Made by a program: the position numbers and the translations under genes
The notes under the pieces: model-generated
Told to the model about the DNA's origin: nothing
The model's input: only the letters and a program-made list of their open reading frames with translations
Database searches by the model: none
Source of the DNA: Muribaculaceae bacterium
GTDB lineage: Bacteria; Bacteroidota; Bacteroidia; Bacteroidales; Muribaculaceae
DNA: 64,000 bases
NCBI GenBank assembly: GCA_017621055.1
Contig: JAGATX010000028.1
Location: 1-64,000, forward strand
Direction: 5' to 3'
Shown here: positions 1-7,253 of the stretch, one piece after another
How positions within the stretch are numbered: the first letter of the stretch is position 1
Layout: each line of letters opens with the position of its first letter

Positions 1-1
1 G

Positions 2-640
2 ACTCCGGCTCCCGAGCCTCAACCGACCCCTCAGGTGACACCTGCACCCACACCTCAACCCACTCCTGTTCCTCAGCCGGCCCCTCAGCATCAGCAGGAA
101 GAAACCCCGGTACAAGGTCAATCGAACTCAGTCTGGCAAAACCACCGCACCCCGCGTAACCTCTACCTCGCCGTGAACCGGGGTAACAGCCAATACTACT
201 TCTCCGAATCCGACTGGAACGCCCTCTCCGCCGCCCAAAAGGGCGAATGCAGCAAAGTCGGTGTGGTGATAAAGAAAGACGGCCAGGAATTTATCCTCGC
301 GCTGAACCACGAGTCAGGTGAATATACCTGGGACGAAGCCATTAGCCGTTTCGGCAACCGGCTTCCGACAAAACAGCAGGGCGAGGCTTGGATAAGCCAG
401 CGAGATGCGGTGCAGAGAGCCGTCCGTGCCTTCGGCGGTAATATGCCCGGTCCTAACGATACTTATCATAGCAATGTCTACAACAGCGATTACAAGTACT
501 GGTATTGCACGCGGACAGAATACGATTCTTCCAGCGCTTGGTACGTTACCATTAACGGCGGCGGCATGCGCACCTACCTCAAGACGACCGCATTCAGGGT
601 TCGCGTTGTCGCGCCTGTCTCTGTTTCGTCGGCGATATAA
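2..640 (+). CDS. Partial proline-rich protein with C-type-lectin-like C-terminal domain
   Basis: The reading frame is open to the left window edge, so the start is missing; a GTG at 35 is only an internal codon. The first ~50 residues are a Pro/Gln/Thr-rich linker (TPAPTPQPTPVPQP type). After that comes a globular domain with the pattern WDEA...NRLPTKQQGEAW, then YWYCTRTEYDSSSAWYVTI and a final K...FRVRVV. This order (LPT..E.W, then a W-rich Y..STEY..S.AWYV block, then a VR-V end) is that of the DUF1566/Fib_succ_major type C-type-lectin-like domains of Bacteroidales surface or phage-tail proteins, some of which are targets of diversity-generating retroelements. No reverse transcriptase lies downstream. 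The function is unknown; the fold assignment is by motif only. Confidence 0.6.
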   Translation, partial: TPAPEPQPTPQVTPAPTPQPTPVPQPAPQHQQEETPVQGQSNSVWQNHRTPRNLYLAVNRGNSQYYFSESDWNALSAAQKGECSKVGVVIKKDGQEFILALNHESGEYTWDEAISRFGNRLPTKQQGEAWISQRDAVQRAVRAFGGNMPGPNDTYHSNVYNSDYKYWYCTRTEYDSSSAWYVTINGGGMRTYLKTTAFRVRVVAPVSVSSAI

Positions 641-684
641 TCCCTTTAACACTTCATCACTTTTTCGCCATCTGCCACCCGACC

Positions 685-764
685 TTGTAGGGGCGCGATA
701 AATCGCGCCCGCGGGTTGTAGAGACATCGCCCCGCGAACCCCGCGAACCCTCGCATCCCTACAA
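685..764. repeat. REP-like nested inverted repeat
   Basis: An outer pair TTGTAGGG (685-692) and CCCTACAA (757-764) encloses a perfect 9-bp hairpin (691-699 with 702-710, two-base loop) built from GGGCGCGAT/ATCGCGCCC. It lies between convergent genes and lacks a following T-run. It looks like a dispersed REP-type intergenic element rather than a simple terminator; copy number cannot be judged here. Confidence 0.5.
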
Positions 765-775
765 CGACCCATGAG

Positions 776-795
776 CGGAGGCAGGAATGCCTCCG
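776..795. repeat. Short perfect hairpin CGGAGGCA/TGCCTCCG
   Basis: An 8-bp perfect stem (776-783 with 788-795) and a GGAA loop follow the larger inverted repeat within 12 bases. The two together may form one repeated intergenic unit. Confidence 0.5.
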
Positions 796-815
796 TCCCC
801 CAGCCGCCCTCACCG

Positions 816-851
816 TTAATTTTAAATTTTAAATTATAAATTTTAAATTTT
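816..851. repeat. A+T-only repeat TTTTAAATTTTAAAT
   Basis: A run of A and T only, made of repeated AATTTTAAA units, sits just past the 3' end of the L,D-transpeptidase gene. In a GC-rich genome this is a striking composition change. A related run (AATTTTCA repeated) lies at 52426-52450. Confidence 0.6.
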
Positions 852-854
852 CAA

Positions 855-1331
855 TCACCTTTCCCTGTCGGGGGTCACCGTCACGCGGGTGCCGCGGCCG
901 ATTAGGGGATGGAGACGGCGGAGGTCGTCGTTGCGCAGGCGTATGCAGCCCTCGGAGGCGCGTGTGCCGGTGCTCTCGGGGAAGCAGGTGCCGTGGATGC
1001 CTATGCCGCTGAAGCCGGGAGTGCGCAGCCGGAAGAAGTACGGGCCGTAGGCGTCGGCGCGCTCGCCGGCCCCGTCGCCGAAGTCGTGGGTCCAGTGCGA
1101 GGCGTCCTGTACCTGAGTTATCTCGAAAGTTCCCTCGGGGGTGCGCATATCGCCGCGGCGCTGTTTCTGGCCTTTTGCGGCGCCCACGCACACGGGAGCG
1201 CGGAAAATGGTGTCGTTATGCTCGTTGATGACATAGAGCATGAGCGTGGGCTTGTCGACGAGCACACGGTTTGCGGCAGTGGCGCCGAGGATGGCGCAAG
1301 CCATCAGAATGATTGTTGTCAATCGTTTCAT
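855..1331 (-). CDS. Secreted L,D-transpeptidase (YkuD family)
   Basis: A 158-residue protein with a signal peptide ending near residue 20 (ILMACAILGATAA). The YkuD catalytic signature is visible: His113 in GIHGT, then Cys129 and Arg131 in ASEGCIRLRN. Such enzymes act in the periplasm on peptidoglycan stem peptides, forming 3-3 cross-links or attaching proteins, with an acyl-enzyme on the cysteine. The family usually has SHGC; here the residue before Gly is Glu. It is the last gene of the run rplY-pth-hslR, 15 bases after hslR, and probably shares its transcript. Family assignment is firm; the exact substrate is not known. Confidence 0.85.
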   Translation of the reverse strand: MKRLTTIILMACAILGATAANRVLVDKPTLMLYVINEHNDTIFRAPVCVGAAKGQKQRRGDMRTPEGTFEITQVQDASHWTHDFGDGAGERADAYGPYFFRLRTPGFSGIGIHGTCFPESTGTRASEGCIRLRNDDLRRLHPLIGRGTRVTVTPDRER

Positions 1332-1346
1332 AATGAGGAGAATTTG

Positions 1347-1781
1347 TCAGGCATCATCGTCGGCATCGTCAAAATCGAAGTCGAAGTCCCAGCCGTCGTT
1401 CATCTGTTCGGTAAATTCCGAGAGAGCGCGGCCTTCGCGCTTGGTCGGGCGTCCGAGACCCTTTGCTCGGTTTACGAAACCGGATATTTTCACCACTTCG
1501 AGGAGGTCGAGCTGCTCGCGCGGGGTGATGTTCTCGCAGTAGTCGGGCACGAGCTTTGCGCCGAGGCGGTTTTCTGTGACGGCGAGCACGCGGAAAGAGA
1601 ACGTAACGGGCGATTTGCGGACCTCCACCACATCGCCGGCGGCGACGGTGCGCGAGGGCTTGACGGGCTTTCCGCCGACGCTGACGCGGCCTTTGCGGAC
1701 GGCCTCGGTGGCTATGCTGCGGGTTTTGTATATCCTCATGGCCCACAGCCACTTGTCGATGCGAACTTCTTTATTGGCCAT
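1347..1781 (-). CDS. hslR: S4-domain RNA-binding protein, Hsp15 type
   Basis: 144 residues. The N-terminal half is an S4 RNA-binding domain (VRIDKWLWAMRIYKTRS..A.E..RKGRV..G), as in Hsp15, which binds free 50S subunits carrying nascent chains and helps recycle stalled ribosomes. The C-terminal tail is very acidic (DFDFDFDDADDDA). The start is the ATG at 1781-1779, which overlaps the TAA of pth by one base (TAATG), a sign of translational coupling. A longer open frame upstream is just pth in another frame. The position after rplY and pth fits a ribosome-quality role. Confidence 0.85.
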   Translation of the reverse strand: MANKEVRIDKWLWAMRIYKTRSIATEAVRKGRVSVGGKPVKPSRTVAAGDVVEVRKSPVTFSFRVLAVTENRLGAKLVPDYCENITPREQLDLLEVVKISGFVNRAKGLGRPTKREGRALSEFTEQMNDGWDFDFDFDDADDDA

Positions 1782-2344
1782 TATTTGTTGTTGAATTTGC
1801 ACATGGCGGAGCCGATGCCGGCGAGCGTCCACTCGCGGATGGCGTCGACGGCCACGTCGATGCGGGCGGGGAGTTCGGCGGCCTGTTCGGGCGAGAATTC
1901 GCCGAGCACATAGTCCACCTGGCATCCGCGCGGGAAATCGCCGCCCACGCCGAAGCGCAAGCGCGGATAAGCGGCGCTGCCGAGCATGGCGGCGATGTTC
2001 TTGAGGCCGTTGTGTCCGGCGTCGCTGCCGCTGCCGCGCATGCGGATAGCGCCGAAGGGCAGAGCGATGTCATCGACCACCACCAGAATCTGGTCGAGTT
2101 CCACGCCGAGGCGGTCCTTCCAGTATCGCACGGCGTTGCCGCTGAGGTTCATATATGTGTTGGGCTTGAGCAACGTCACCTGCTGGTTCTTTATTCGGCC
2201 TTCGCCGACGTCGCCGTAGCGGGCGCCCGCGAAAGAAATATTGGACGCCTCGGCAAAGGCGTCCAATATCATAAAACCTATGTTGTGGCGTGTGCGGCGA
2301 TATTCGTCGCCGATGTTGCCAAGCCCCACGATAAGATGCTTCAT
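1781..2344 (-). CDS. pth: Peptidyl-tRNA hydrolase
   Basis: 187 residues, the usual length. It cleaves the ester bond of peptidyl-tRNA released from stalled ribosomes. Active-site residues of the family are present: Asn10 and His20 (GLGN...TRHNIGF), Asn66 (NTYMNLSG), Asp91/92 (VVVDDIALP) and Asn112 (GHNGLK). The family's GNPG motif reads GNIG here, a form I also associate with other Bacteroidales. I placed the start at MKHLIVGLGN; nine further upstream codons are open but are not part of the family. It follows rplY by 32 bases and overlaps hslR. Confidence 0.95.
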   Translation of the reverse strand: MKHLIVGLGNIGDEYRRTRHNIGFMILDAFAEASNISFAGARYGDVGEGRIKNQQVTLLKPNTYMNLSGNAVRYWKDRLGVELDQILVVVDDIALPFGAIRMRGSGSDAGHNGLKNIAAMLGSAAYPRLRFGVGGDFPRGCQVDYVLGEFSPEQAAELPARIDVAVDAIREWTLAGIGSAMCKFNNK

Positions 2345-2376
2345 ATTGCAGTCGCGGGAGATTGAGAACAATCAGA

Positions 2377-3030
2377 TTACTTAGCGGCGGCGGCAGCTGC
2401 GGCACCACGGGCGGCGCGGGTGAGCTGCACGGCGCATACCACGGCGTTCTTGGCGTTGACGAGCTCGAGGCCCTCGAAGTGGAGGTCGCCGACGGCGAGG
2501 CTCTTGCCCAGACCGAGGGTGTCCACGTTGATTACCAGACGCTCGGGGATGGCGGTATAGGGAGCGCGCACTTTGAGTTTCTTCATCGAGAGGGTGAGCT
2601 TACCACCGGCCTTCACACCTTCGGCGTGGCCTTCGAGTTTCACGGGCACTTCGATCACCACGGGCTTCTCGGGCTTAACTTCGAGGAGGTCGATGTGGAG
2701 GATGGTGTCCTTCACGGGATGGAACTGGAGGTCCTTGAGGACTGCCATGCGCTTTTCGCCGTTGAGTTCGAGTTCGATGGCGAAGATATCGGGGGTGTAG
2801 ACAAGCTTGCGGACAGCGTCGTTGTCCACGAAAATATCGGTGGTTATCAGGCCTTTGCCGTTGCCGATTTCTACTATTTTCTCGCCGGCGCGGAGTTTGC
2901 CGTCGTAGGGGAGGGTGACGATTTCGCCGCCGTTGAGCACAACGGGGATTTTGCCTTCGGCGCGCAGGGCTTTTGTTGCTTTCTTGCCGAGGTCGGTACG
3001 GGGGCTGGCTTTGAGTTCGTAAACTTTCAT
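2377..3030 (-). CDS. rplY: 50S ribosomal protein L25/Ctc
   Basis: 217 residues, the long Ctc form: an N-terminal 5S-rRNA-binding L25 domain (KASPRTDLGKKATKALRAEGKIP) followed by the TL5 C-terminal beta domain (HIDLLEV..EKPV.IEVPV) and an Ala-rich end. It is part of the central protuberance of the large subunit. It is the first gene of the rplY-pth-hslR-L,D-transpeptidase run and has a good promoter about 85 bases upstream. Confidence 0.95.
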   Translation of the reverse strand: MKVYELKASPRTDLGKKATKALRAEGKIPVVLNGGEIVTLPYDGKLRAGEKIVEIGNGKGLITTDIFVDNDAVRKLVYTPDIFAIELELNGEKRMAVLKDLQFHPVKDTILHIDLLEVKPEKPVVIEVPVKLEGHAEGVKAGGKLTLSMKKLKVRAPYTAIPERLVINVDTLGLGKSLAVGDLHFEGLELVNAKNAVVCAVQLTRAARGAAAAAAAK

Positions 3031-3113
3031 TTCTTTGTGTTATTTGCTTGTGTTACTAAAAATTAGATGTTGCTTTCTAATTTCCCATCACACGGGGATG
3101 CTAAAAAGCGGTG

Positions 3114-3145
3114 CAAATGTACGCATTTTTCCGCAAACCTGCAAA
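3114..3145 (-). promoter_or_regulatory. Promoter of rplY operon
   Basis: On the minus strand TTTG (3145-3142), 20 bases, then TACATTTG (3121-3114). This matches the Bacteroidetes primary-sigma consensus TTTG-N19-21-TAnnTTTG. Confidence 0.75.
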
Positions 3146-3194
3146 TTATATTTCAGCACCGGCGCGAAATGATAGGGGATGGCAGTTACGGGGT

Positions 3195-4907
3195 TTATCC
3201 CTGGAGGCGGAAGGTGACGGGGAGGGTGTAGGTCACGCGCACGGGTTGGCCGTTGTTGCGTCCGGGCTGCCAACGGGGCATGGCGCGCACCACGCGGAGG
3301 GCTTCGGCGTCGAGCGCCGGATGTCGGGGGCGCACCACGCGCACATCCGATATACTGCCGTCGCGTTCGACGGTGAAACTTACTACAACGCGCCCCTGTA
3401 CACCCTCTTCGGCTGCTGTCGGCGGATAGTTGATATGGTTGGAAATAAATGAGTACATAGCGGATTCTCCACCGGGGAACACCGGCCTCTGCTCCACCAT
3501 GGCGATGGAGTACACGCGCTCGCTGACCGGCTCGGGTTCGGGCTGTGTTACTATGTTTTGGCGCAGGTCTTCGGTGGCGGCGGCTTCGGCGGGGTCGTAG
3601 GGCACTTCACCGACATTAGGCTGGTGATTGGGCTGGACTTCTTCCACCGGTTCGTCGGGGACAATAGCTATCTCGGTAATCTGCTGCTGAACTACCTCCT
3701 CCTCGATTGGTTCTAACTCGGCCAATTTCTGCTCATCGGGTTCATCGATGACTTCGACAGTGAGAGTGTCGGGCACCCATGGCTCGGCGGGGTCGGGGGG
3801 TGCCGGGGTGAAGACAAAGGACAGGACGCCGGCAATGAATGCAATGACGGCGATGGCTGCGGCGACAGCGGCAACTATCGCGCCCGTGCGTTTCTTCTTC
3901 ACCGGGACTCCGACTGCGGGGTCGAGCACCCGTGTTGCCACCGAGGGTGCGGCAGGCGGCAGAGGCGGCGCTACGGTCATGGGCTTTCCGCCGAGGGCGG
4001 CCTCGAAGGCGCCCGCATCGGAGTAGCGGTAAGCGGCCATGGGCGAGAGGGCACACGCGATGGCGGCGCATGTGGGCTGTGAGGCCTGCAGGAGCATGAT
4101 GGTGCGTTGAGGCTCTCCGGCACCCCACGCTGTGGATTTGGCGGGCGTCTTGCCGGTGAGACATGCCAGCATTGTGGCGCCGAGGGCGTAGACGTCGGCG
4201 GAGGGAGAGAAGGTGCTGATGCCGGAATACTGCTCGATGGGGCTGTAGCCGTCGGAGCACGCCATGGTGTTGACCGTCGACGTGGCGTTGCCGTGCTCGT
4301 CATAGTGCTTGCTCAGACCGAAGTCAATGAGCACGGGCCGGGCGTCGGCGCCCTCGCCGACAATCATAATGTTCTGGGGCTTGATATCGAGGTGGGTGAG
4401 GCGTTCGCGGTGGAGGAAGGCCACGGCGTCGACAATAGGCATCATTGCGCCGAGCATGGCGCCCTCGCCGAGGGGACGGTTGGCAATGTAATCCCACAGC
4501 GATACACCCTGAAGGTACTCCATGGCATAGTACGCGGTGCCGTTGGCCTCGAATACATCGTCCACTTTCACGATGTTGGGATGGCGGCTGCCTACCTGGC
4601 GCAGGCGGCGCGCCTCGGCGAGGAAGTCCTTGAGGGAATTTTCGGCGGTCTGGCGTATGCGCGCGCTGCCGGGGGTGGACACCTGCTGAGTTGCGGCGTC
4701 GCGCTCGTTGTAGTCGGCCATGAAATGCTCTTTGAGGGCCATGTGGCTGACGATGTTGCCGGCGGCATCGCGCACGGTGACGAGGTAAGTAATTCCGAAA
4801 CCGCCGGCGCCGAGCACGCTCTCGACGGTGTATGTCCGCATAGCGCCGGCGAGCACGGTGCCGGGCCGCAGGGCATTGGCGATATTGTTGCTGCTGTTGT
4901 TTGCCAT
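3195..4907 (-). CDS. Transmembrane Ser/Thr protein kinase fused to a TonB C-terminal domain
   Basis: 570 residues. Residues ~24-300 are a Hanks-type kinase: glycine loop GAGGFG (33-38), Lys59 in ALKE, catalytic loop HLDIKPQN (Asp174, Asn179) and DFG at 195-197. One membrane helix follows a KKKR stop at ~342-366. A Pro/Glu-rich spacer leads to a TonB-type domain (~462-570: PVFPGGESAMYSFI, INYPPTAAEEGVQGRVVVSF, MPRWQPG, VTYTLPVTF). The topology is thus a cytoplasmic kinase and a periplasmic TonB-like domain. Known TonB proteins pass energy to outer-membrane receptors; what a kinase-linked one does is not established. The ATG at 4907 was chosen because a strong promoter lies directly upstream of it; an in-frame ATG at 4991 would precede that promoter. 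Confidence 0.85.
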   Translation of the reverse strand: MANNSSNNIANALRPGTVLAGAMRTYTVESVLGAGGFGITYLVTVRDAAGNIVSHMALKEHFMADYNERDAATQQVSTPGSARIRQTAENSLKDFLAEARRLRQVGSRHPNIVKVDDVFEANGTAYYAMEYLQGVSLWDYIANRPLGEGAMLGAMMPIVDAVAFLHRERLTHLDIKPQNIMIVGEGADARPVLIDFGLSKHYDEHGNATSTVNTMACSDGYSPIEQYSGISTFSPSADVYALGATMLACLTGKTPAKSTAWGAGEPQRTIMLLQASQPTCAAIACALSPMAAYRYSDAGAFEAALGGKPMTVAPPLPPAAPSVATRVLDPAVGVPVKKKRTGAIVAAVAAAIAVIAFIAGVLSFVFTPAPPDPAEPWVPDTLTVEVIDEPDEQKLAELEPIEEEVVQQQITEIAIVPDEPVEEVQPNHQPNVGEVPYDPAEAAATEDLRQNIVTQPEPEPVSERVYSIAMVEQRPVFPGGESAMYSFISNHINYPPTAAEEGVQGRVVVSFTVERDGSISDVRVVRPRHPALDAEALRVVRAMPRWQPGRNNGQPVRVTYTLPVTFRLQG

Positions 4908-4915
4908 AGTGAAGG

Positions 4916-4947
4916 CAAAAGTAGCGAAAAACCCGGAGATGCACAAA
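4916..4947 (-). promoter_or_regulatory. Promoter of kinase-TonB gene, almost leaderless
   Basis: TTTG (4947-4944), 20 bases, TACTTTTG (4923-4916) on the minus strand. The predicted transcription start falls within a few bases of the ATG at 4907, so the mRNA would have little or no 5' leader. Confidence 0.7.
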
Positions 4948-5008
4948 CAAAAAGGCCGGAAGCACGGGGCATCCGACCTATTTTGTTTCAAGTGTTAGCT
5001 TGTTGAAT

Positions 5009-5028
5009 GCGAACCGATGAAGGTTCGC
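5009..5028 (-). terminator. Hairpin downstream of the small lipoprotein gene
   Basis: Perfect 7-bp stem GCGAACC/GGTTCGC with a six-base loop, 16 bases past the stop of the 5044-5277 gene. There is no T-run after it on the minus strand, so it may be a weak terminator or an mRNA 3' end stabiliser. Confidence 0.4.
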
Positions 5029-5043
5029 TCGCTGAGGCAGCTA

Positions 5044-5277
5044 TTATTCAGCAGCGGGAGCGGGAGTTTCGGCGGGAGCCTCAACAGCTTCGCCTTCGGC
5101 AGCTACTACTTCCTCACCTTCGGCGGGAGCAGCAACTTCTTCAGCTGCGGGAGCAACTTCTTCTACTACTTCTACTTCTTCAGCTGCGGGAGCCTCGGCT
5201 TCGGTGTTTTCAGCTTTGGTGCAGGAGAACATGGTCATGCTGAAAGCAACGGCCAGCATAAGAACTAACTTTTTCAT
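5044..5277 (-). CDS. Small acidic lipoprotein A (Ala/Glu/Val-rich)
   Basis: 77 residues. Lipoprotein signal MKKLVLMLAVAFSMTMFSC with the lipid-anchor Cys19. The mature part is low-complexity Ala/Glu/Val/Pro with no aromatic residues and no recognisable domain. Its signal peptide and 5' leader (TTTAGTAATAAAACA) are almost identical to those of the neighbouring 5448-5759 gene, while the mature parts differ, so the pair arose by duplication followed by replacement or rapid drift. It has its own promoter. Function unknown; a periplasmic spacer or envelope stress protein is only a guess. Confidence 0.75.
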   Translation of the reverse strand: MKKLVLMLAVAFSMTMFSCTKAENTEAEAPAAEEVEVVEEVAPAAEEVAAPAEGEEVVAAEGEAVEAPAETPAPAAE

Positions 5278-5324
5278 TTTTCTCTGTATTTAGTAATAAA
5301 ACATTTAGTGCTTCAAAAACGCTG

Positions 5325-5354
5325 CAAATTTACGGAGAATTTTCAAACTGCAAA
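5325..5354 (-). promoter_or_regulatory. Promoter of small lipoprotein A
   Basis: TTTG (5354-5351), 18 bases, TAAATTTG (5332-5325) on the minus strand; a second TTTG lies at 5347-5344. Confidence 0.6.
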
Positions 5355-5368
5355 ACTTTTTCAGCAAA

Positions 5369-5392
5369 TTTTTTACCGAGACTGGTAAAAAA
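5369..5392 (-). terminator. Terminator of small lipoprotein B
   Basis: Perfect 9-bp inverted repeat TTTTTTACC/GGTAAAAAA with a six-base loop, about 55 bases past the stop of the 5448-5759 gene. The U-run is part of the stem; it could work in both directions. Confidence 0.6.
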
Positions 5393-5447
5393 TGTGAAAT
5401 TGAGGCGCTAAATAATCTGATTGATGCGGTTGGAGTGTTGAAAAACT

Positions 5448-5759
5448 TTATTTGGCGGCGTTTACAGCCTCGGCAGCGGCGTTGGCAGCGTCGGTGGCGG
5501 CGTTAACAGCCTCGTTAGCGGCGTCGGTGGCAGCGTTTACGGCAGCTTCGGCCTCGGCGCAGGCGCCGGTGCAGCCTTCGGCGCAACCGTCGGCGCAGGG
5601 CTCGGTGCATTCGCAGTTACCGGCCTCGGGAGCCTGTACTTCTTCTGCTGCTACTACCTCTTCGGCAGCGGCATCGTCGTTGGCGTTGTTGTCGGCTTTG
5701 CTGCAGGAGAACATGGTCATGCTCATGGCAACGGCCAGCATAAGAACTAACTTTTTCAT
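5448..5759 (-). CDS. Small lipoprotein B with Cys-ladder and 11-residue repeats
   Basis: 103 residues. Lipoprotein signal ends at Cys19 (MTMFSC). After an acidic spacer come six cysteines at 49, 51, 55, 59, 63 and 67, that is CxC followed by four steps of x3-C, in a Cys/Gly/Asp/Glu segment. The C-terminal third is an alanine-rich helix with an 11-residue repeat AVNAATDAANE (73-83, 84-94, then a partial copy), as expected for a coiled coil. The regular cysteine spacing suggests metal binding or a disulfide-linked rod, but no known family is recognised. It is a paralogue of the 5044-5277 gene in signal peptide and leader. Confidence 0.75.
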   Translation of the reverse strand: MKKLVLMLAVAMSMTMFSCSKADNNANDDAAAEEVVAAEEVQAPEAGNCECTEPCADGCAEGCTGACAEAEAAVNAATDAANEAVNAATDAANAAAEAVNAAK

Positions 5760-5799
5760 TTTCGTAATTCTGATTTAGTAATAAAACAATATACGGGCG

Positions 5800-5807
5800 C
5801 AAATGTA
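5800..5807 (-). promoter_or_regulatory. Promoter -7 element of small lipoprotein B
   Basis: TACATTTG on the minus strand, 40 bases upstream of the ATG. The -33 position has TTTT instead of TTTG at the normal distance. Confidence 0.5.
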
Positions 5808-5892
5808 GACATTTTCTCTGACATGGAAAAACATTTGCGGCATTTTCTACGAAAAAAGTCGCAAATCAAGAAAAAATCAATGAAGAGGCCGA

Positions 5893-5919
5893 AAAAAATA
5901 CAGCCTTTAGGCTTTTTTT
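5893..5919 (-). terminator. Terminator of malic enzyme gene
   Basis: Stem AGCCT/AGGCT with A-rich and T-rich flanks (minus strand: A-run, GCCTAAAGGC, then a T-run). It begins at the stop codon of the malic enzyme gene. Confidence 0.65.
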
Positions 5920-7244
5920 CAGCCCACGCCCGCCGACCGCAGGAATTTCTGCATGTGTGCGTCGGTGCTGTCGATATATTGCTGCAACTGCCGGGCATAG
6001 TGCTCGAGGTTGCGGATTGGCCGGGAGGCCACACCGGTATCTACGGCGGCGGCCACCACGGCGGGCGACACCGTGGGCAGCAGTCGACGGTCGAAAGGCT
6101 TTGGCAGGATGTAATCCGGGCCGAAGGTAAGGTTTTCGGTGGGATACAGTGCTCGCACGGCGGCCGGCACGGGCGTGCGAGCCAGTTCTGCGATGGCATG
6201 TGCGGCGGCGAGCTTCATGGCGTCGTTGATCACGTCGGTGCGACAGTCGAGGGCGGCGCGGAAGATGTATGGGAAGCCCAGCACATTGTTTATCTGGTTG
6301 GGATAGTCGGAGCGGCCGGTGGCGTAGACAATGTCGTCGGCGGCAGCGAGGGCGGCTTCGCGCCGTATCTCCGGGTCCGGGTTTGCCAGAGCGAACACAA
6401 TCGGACGCCGAGCCATGGAGGCCACCATGTCGGGCGTGAGCACGTCGGCCACCGATAGTCCCAGGAAGGCGTCGGCACCCTTCAGGGCGTCGGCAAGGGT
6501 ACTTATGCCGGTGTCCGCGGTGGCGAAATATTGTTTCTGCGGAGAGAGGCCGGTCCGCGACGTCGTTATCACGCCGCGACTGTCGCACATGATTATGTTT
6601 TCGTGACGTACGCCGGCCTTTTCGAGCAGGCGCGTGCAGGCAATGGCGGCGGCGCCGGCACCGTTGACCACGAGGCGGATGTCGGCGAGTTTCTTGCCTT
6701 GAATGCGGACGGCGTTGATCATTGCGGCGGTGACTATCACGGCGGTGCCGTGCTGGTCGTCGTGCATCACCGGGATGCCGCACTTGCCGGCGAGGGCCTC
6801 CTCGATTTCGAAGCACTCGGGCGCCTTGATGTCCTCGAGGTTTATGCCGCCGAAGGTAGGCACCAGGGCGCGCACTATGTCGGCGAATTTCCCGGGGTCT
6901 GTCTCGTCGATTTCTATATCGAAGGCATCCAGCCCGGCAAAAATCTTGAACAGCAAAGCCTTGCCCTCCATCACGGGCTTTGCGGCTTCGGCGCCGATGT
7001 TGCCAAGGCCGAGCACGGCGGTGCCGTTGGTGATCACGCCCACGCAGTTGCCGCGGTCGGTGTAGCGGTATACGTTGTTGTTGTCGCGGGCAATGTCGAG
7101 GCAGGGAAATGCCACGCCCGGCGAGTAGGCGAGGGCGAGGTCTTCGGGCGTACCGAAAGGTTTGGTGGGCATGGTCTCGGTCTTTCCGGGAGTGGGGTAG
7201 CGGTGGTATGCCAGCGCGCGGGCTTTGAGTTCTTTGTCGTTCAT
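5919..7244 (-). CDS. NAD(P)-dependent malic enzyme, short form
   Basis: 441 residues. It decarboxylates malate to pyruvate with reduction of NAD(P). Visible motifs are the N-terminal malic domain ([22 protein letters not shown]), the metal site in [12 protein letters not shown] and MHDDQHGTA, and the Rossmann motif VVNGAGAAA. Many bacterial MaeB-type enzymes carry a C-terminal phosphotransacetylase-like domain and are about 750 residues; this one stops after the malic enzyme core. It is 41 bases downstream of the MATE gene; a perfect 14-bp palindrome lies in that gap. Confidence 0.9.
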   Translation of the reverse strand: MNDKELKARALAYHRYPTPGKTETMPTKPFGTPEDLALAYSPGVAFPCLDIARDNNNVYRYTDRGNCVGVITNGTAVLGLGNIGAEAAKPVMEGKALLFKIFAGLDAFDIEIDETDPGKFADIVRALVPTFGGINLEDIKAPECFEIEEALAGKCGIPVMHDDQHGTAVIVTAAMINAVRIQGKKLADIRLVVNGAGAAAIACTRLLEKAGVRHENIIMCDSRGVITTSRTGLSPQKQYFATADTGISTLADALKGADAFLGLSVADVLTPDMVASMARRPIVFALANPDPEIRREAALAAADDIVYATGRSDYPNQINNVLGFPYIFRAALDCRTDVINDAMKLAAAHAIAELARTPVPAAVRALYPTENLTFGPDYILPKPFDRRLLPTVSPAVVAAAVDTGVASRPIRNLEHYARQLQQYIDSTDAHMQKFLRSAGVG

Positions 7245-7253
7245 AATACAGTC

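Noticed and set aside
691-710. Hairpin considered as a terminator of the lectin-like gene
   Set aside because: No T-run on either strand; the surrounding nested repeat suggests a REP-type element instead.
4107-5006. Plus-strand frame opposite the kinase gene
   Set aside because: No motifs; the kinase catalytic loop and TonB motifs are on the minus strand.
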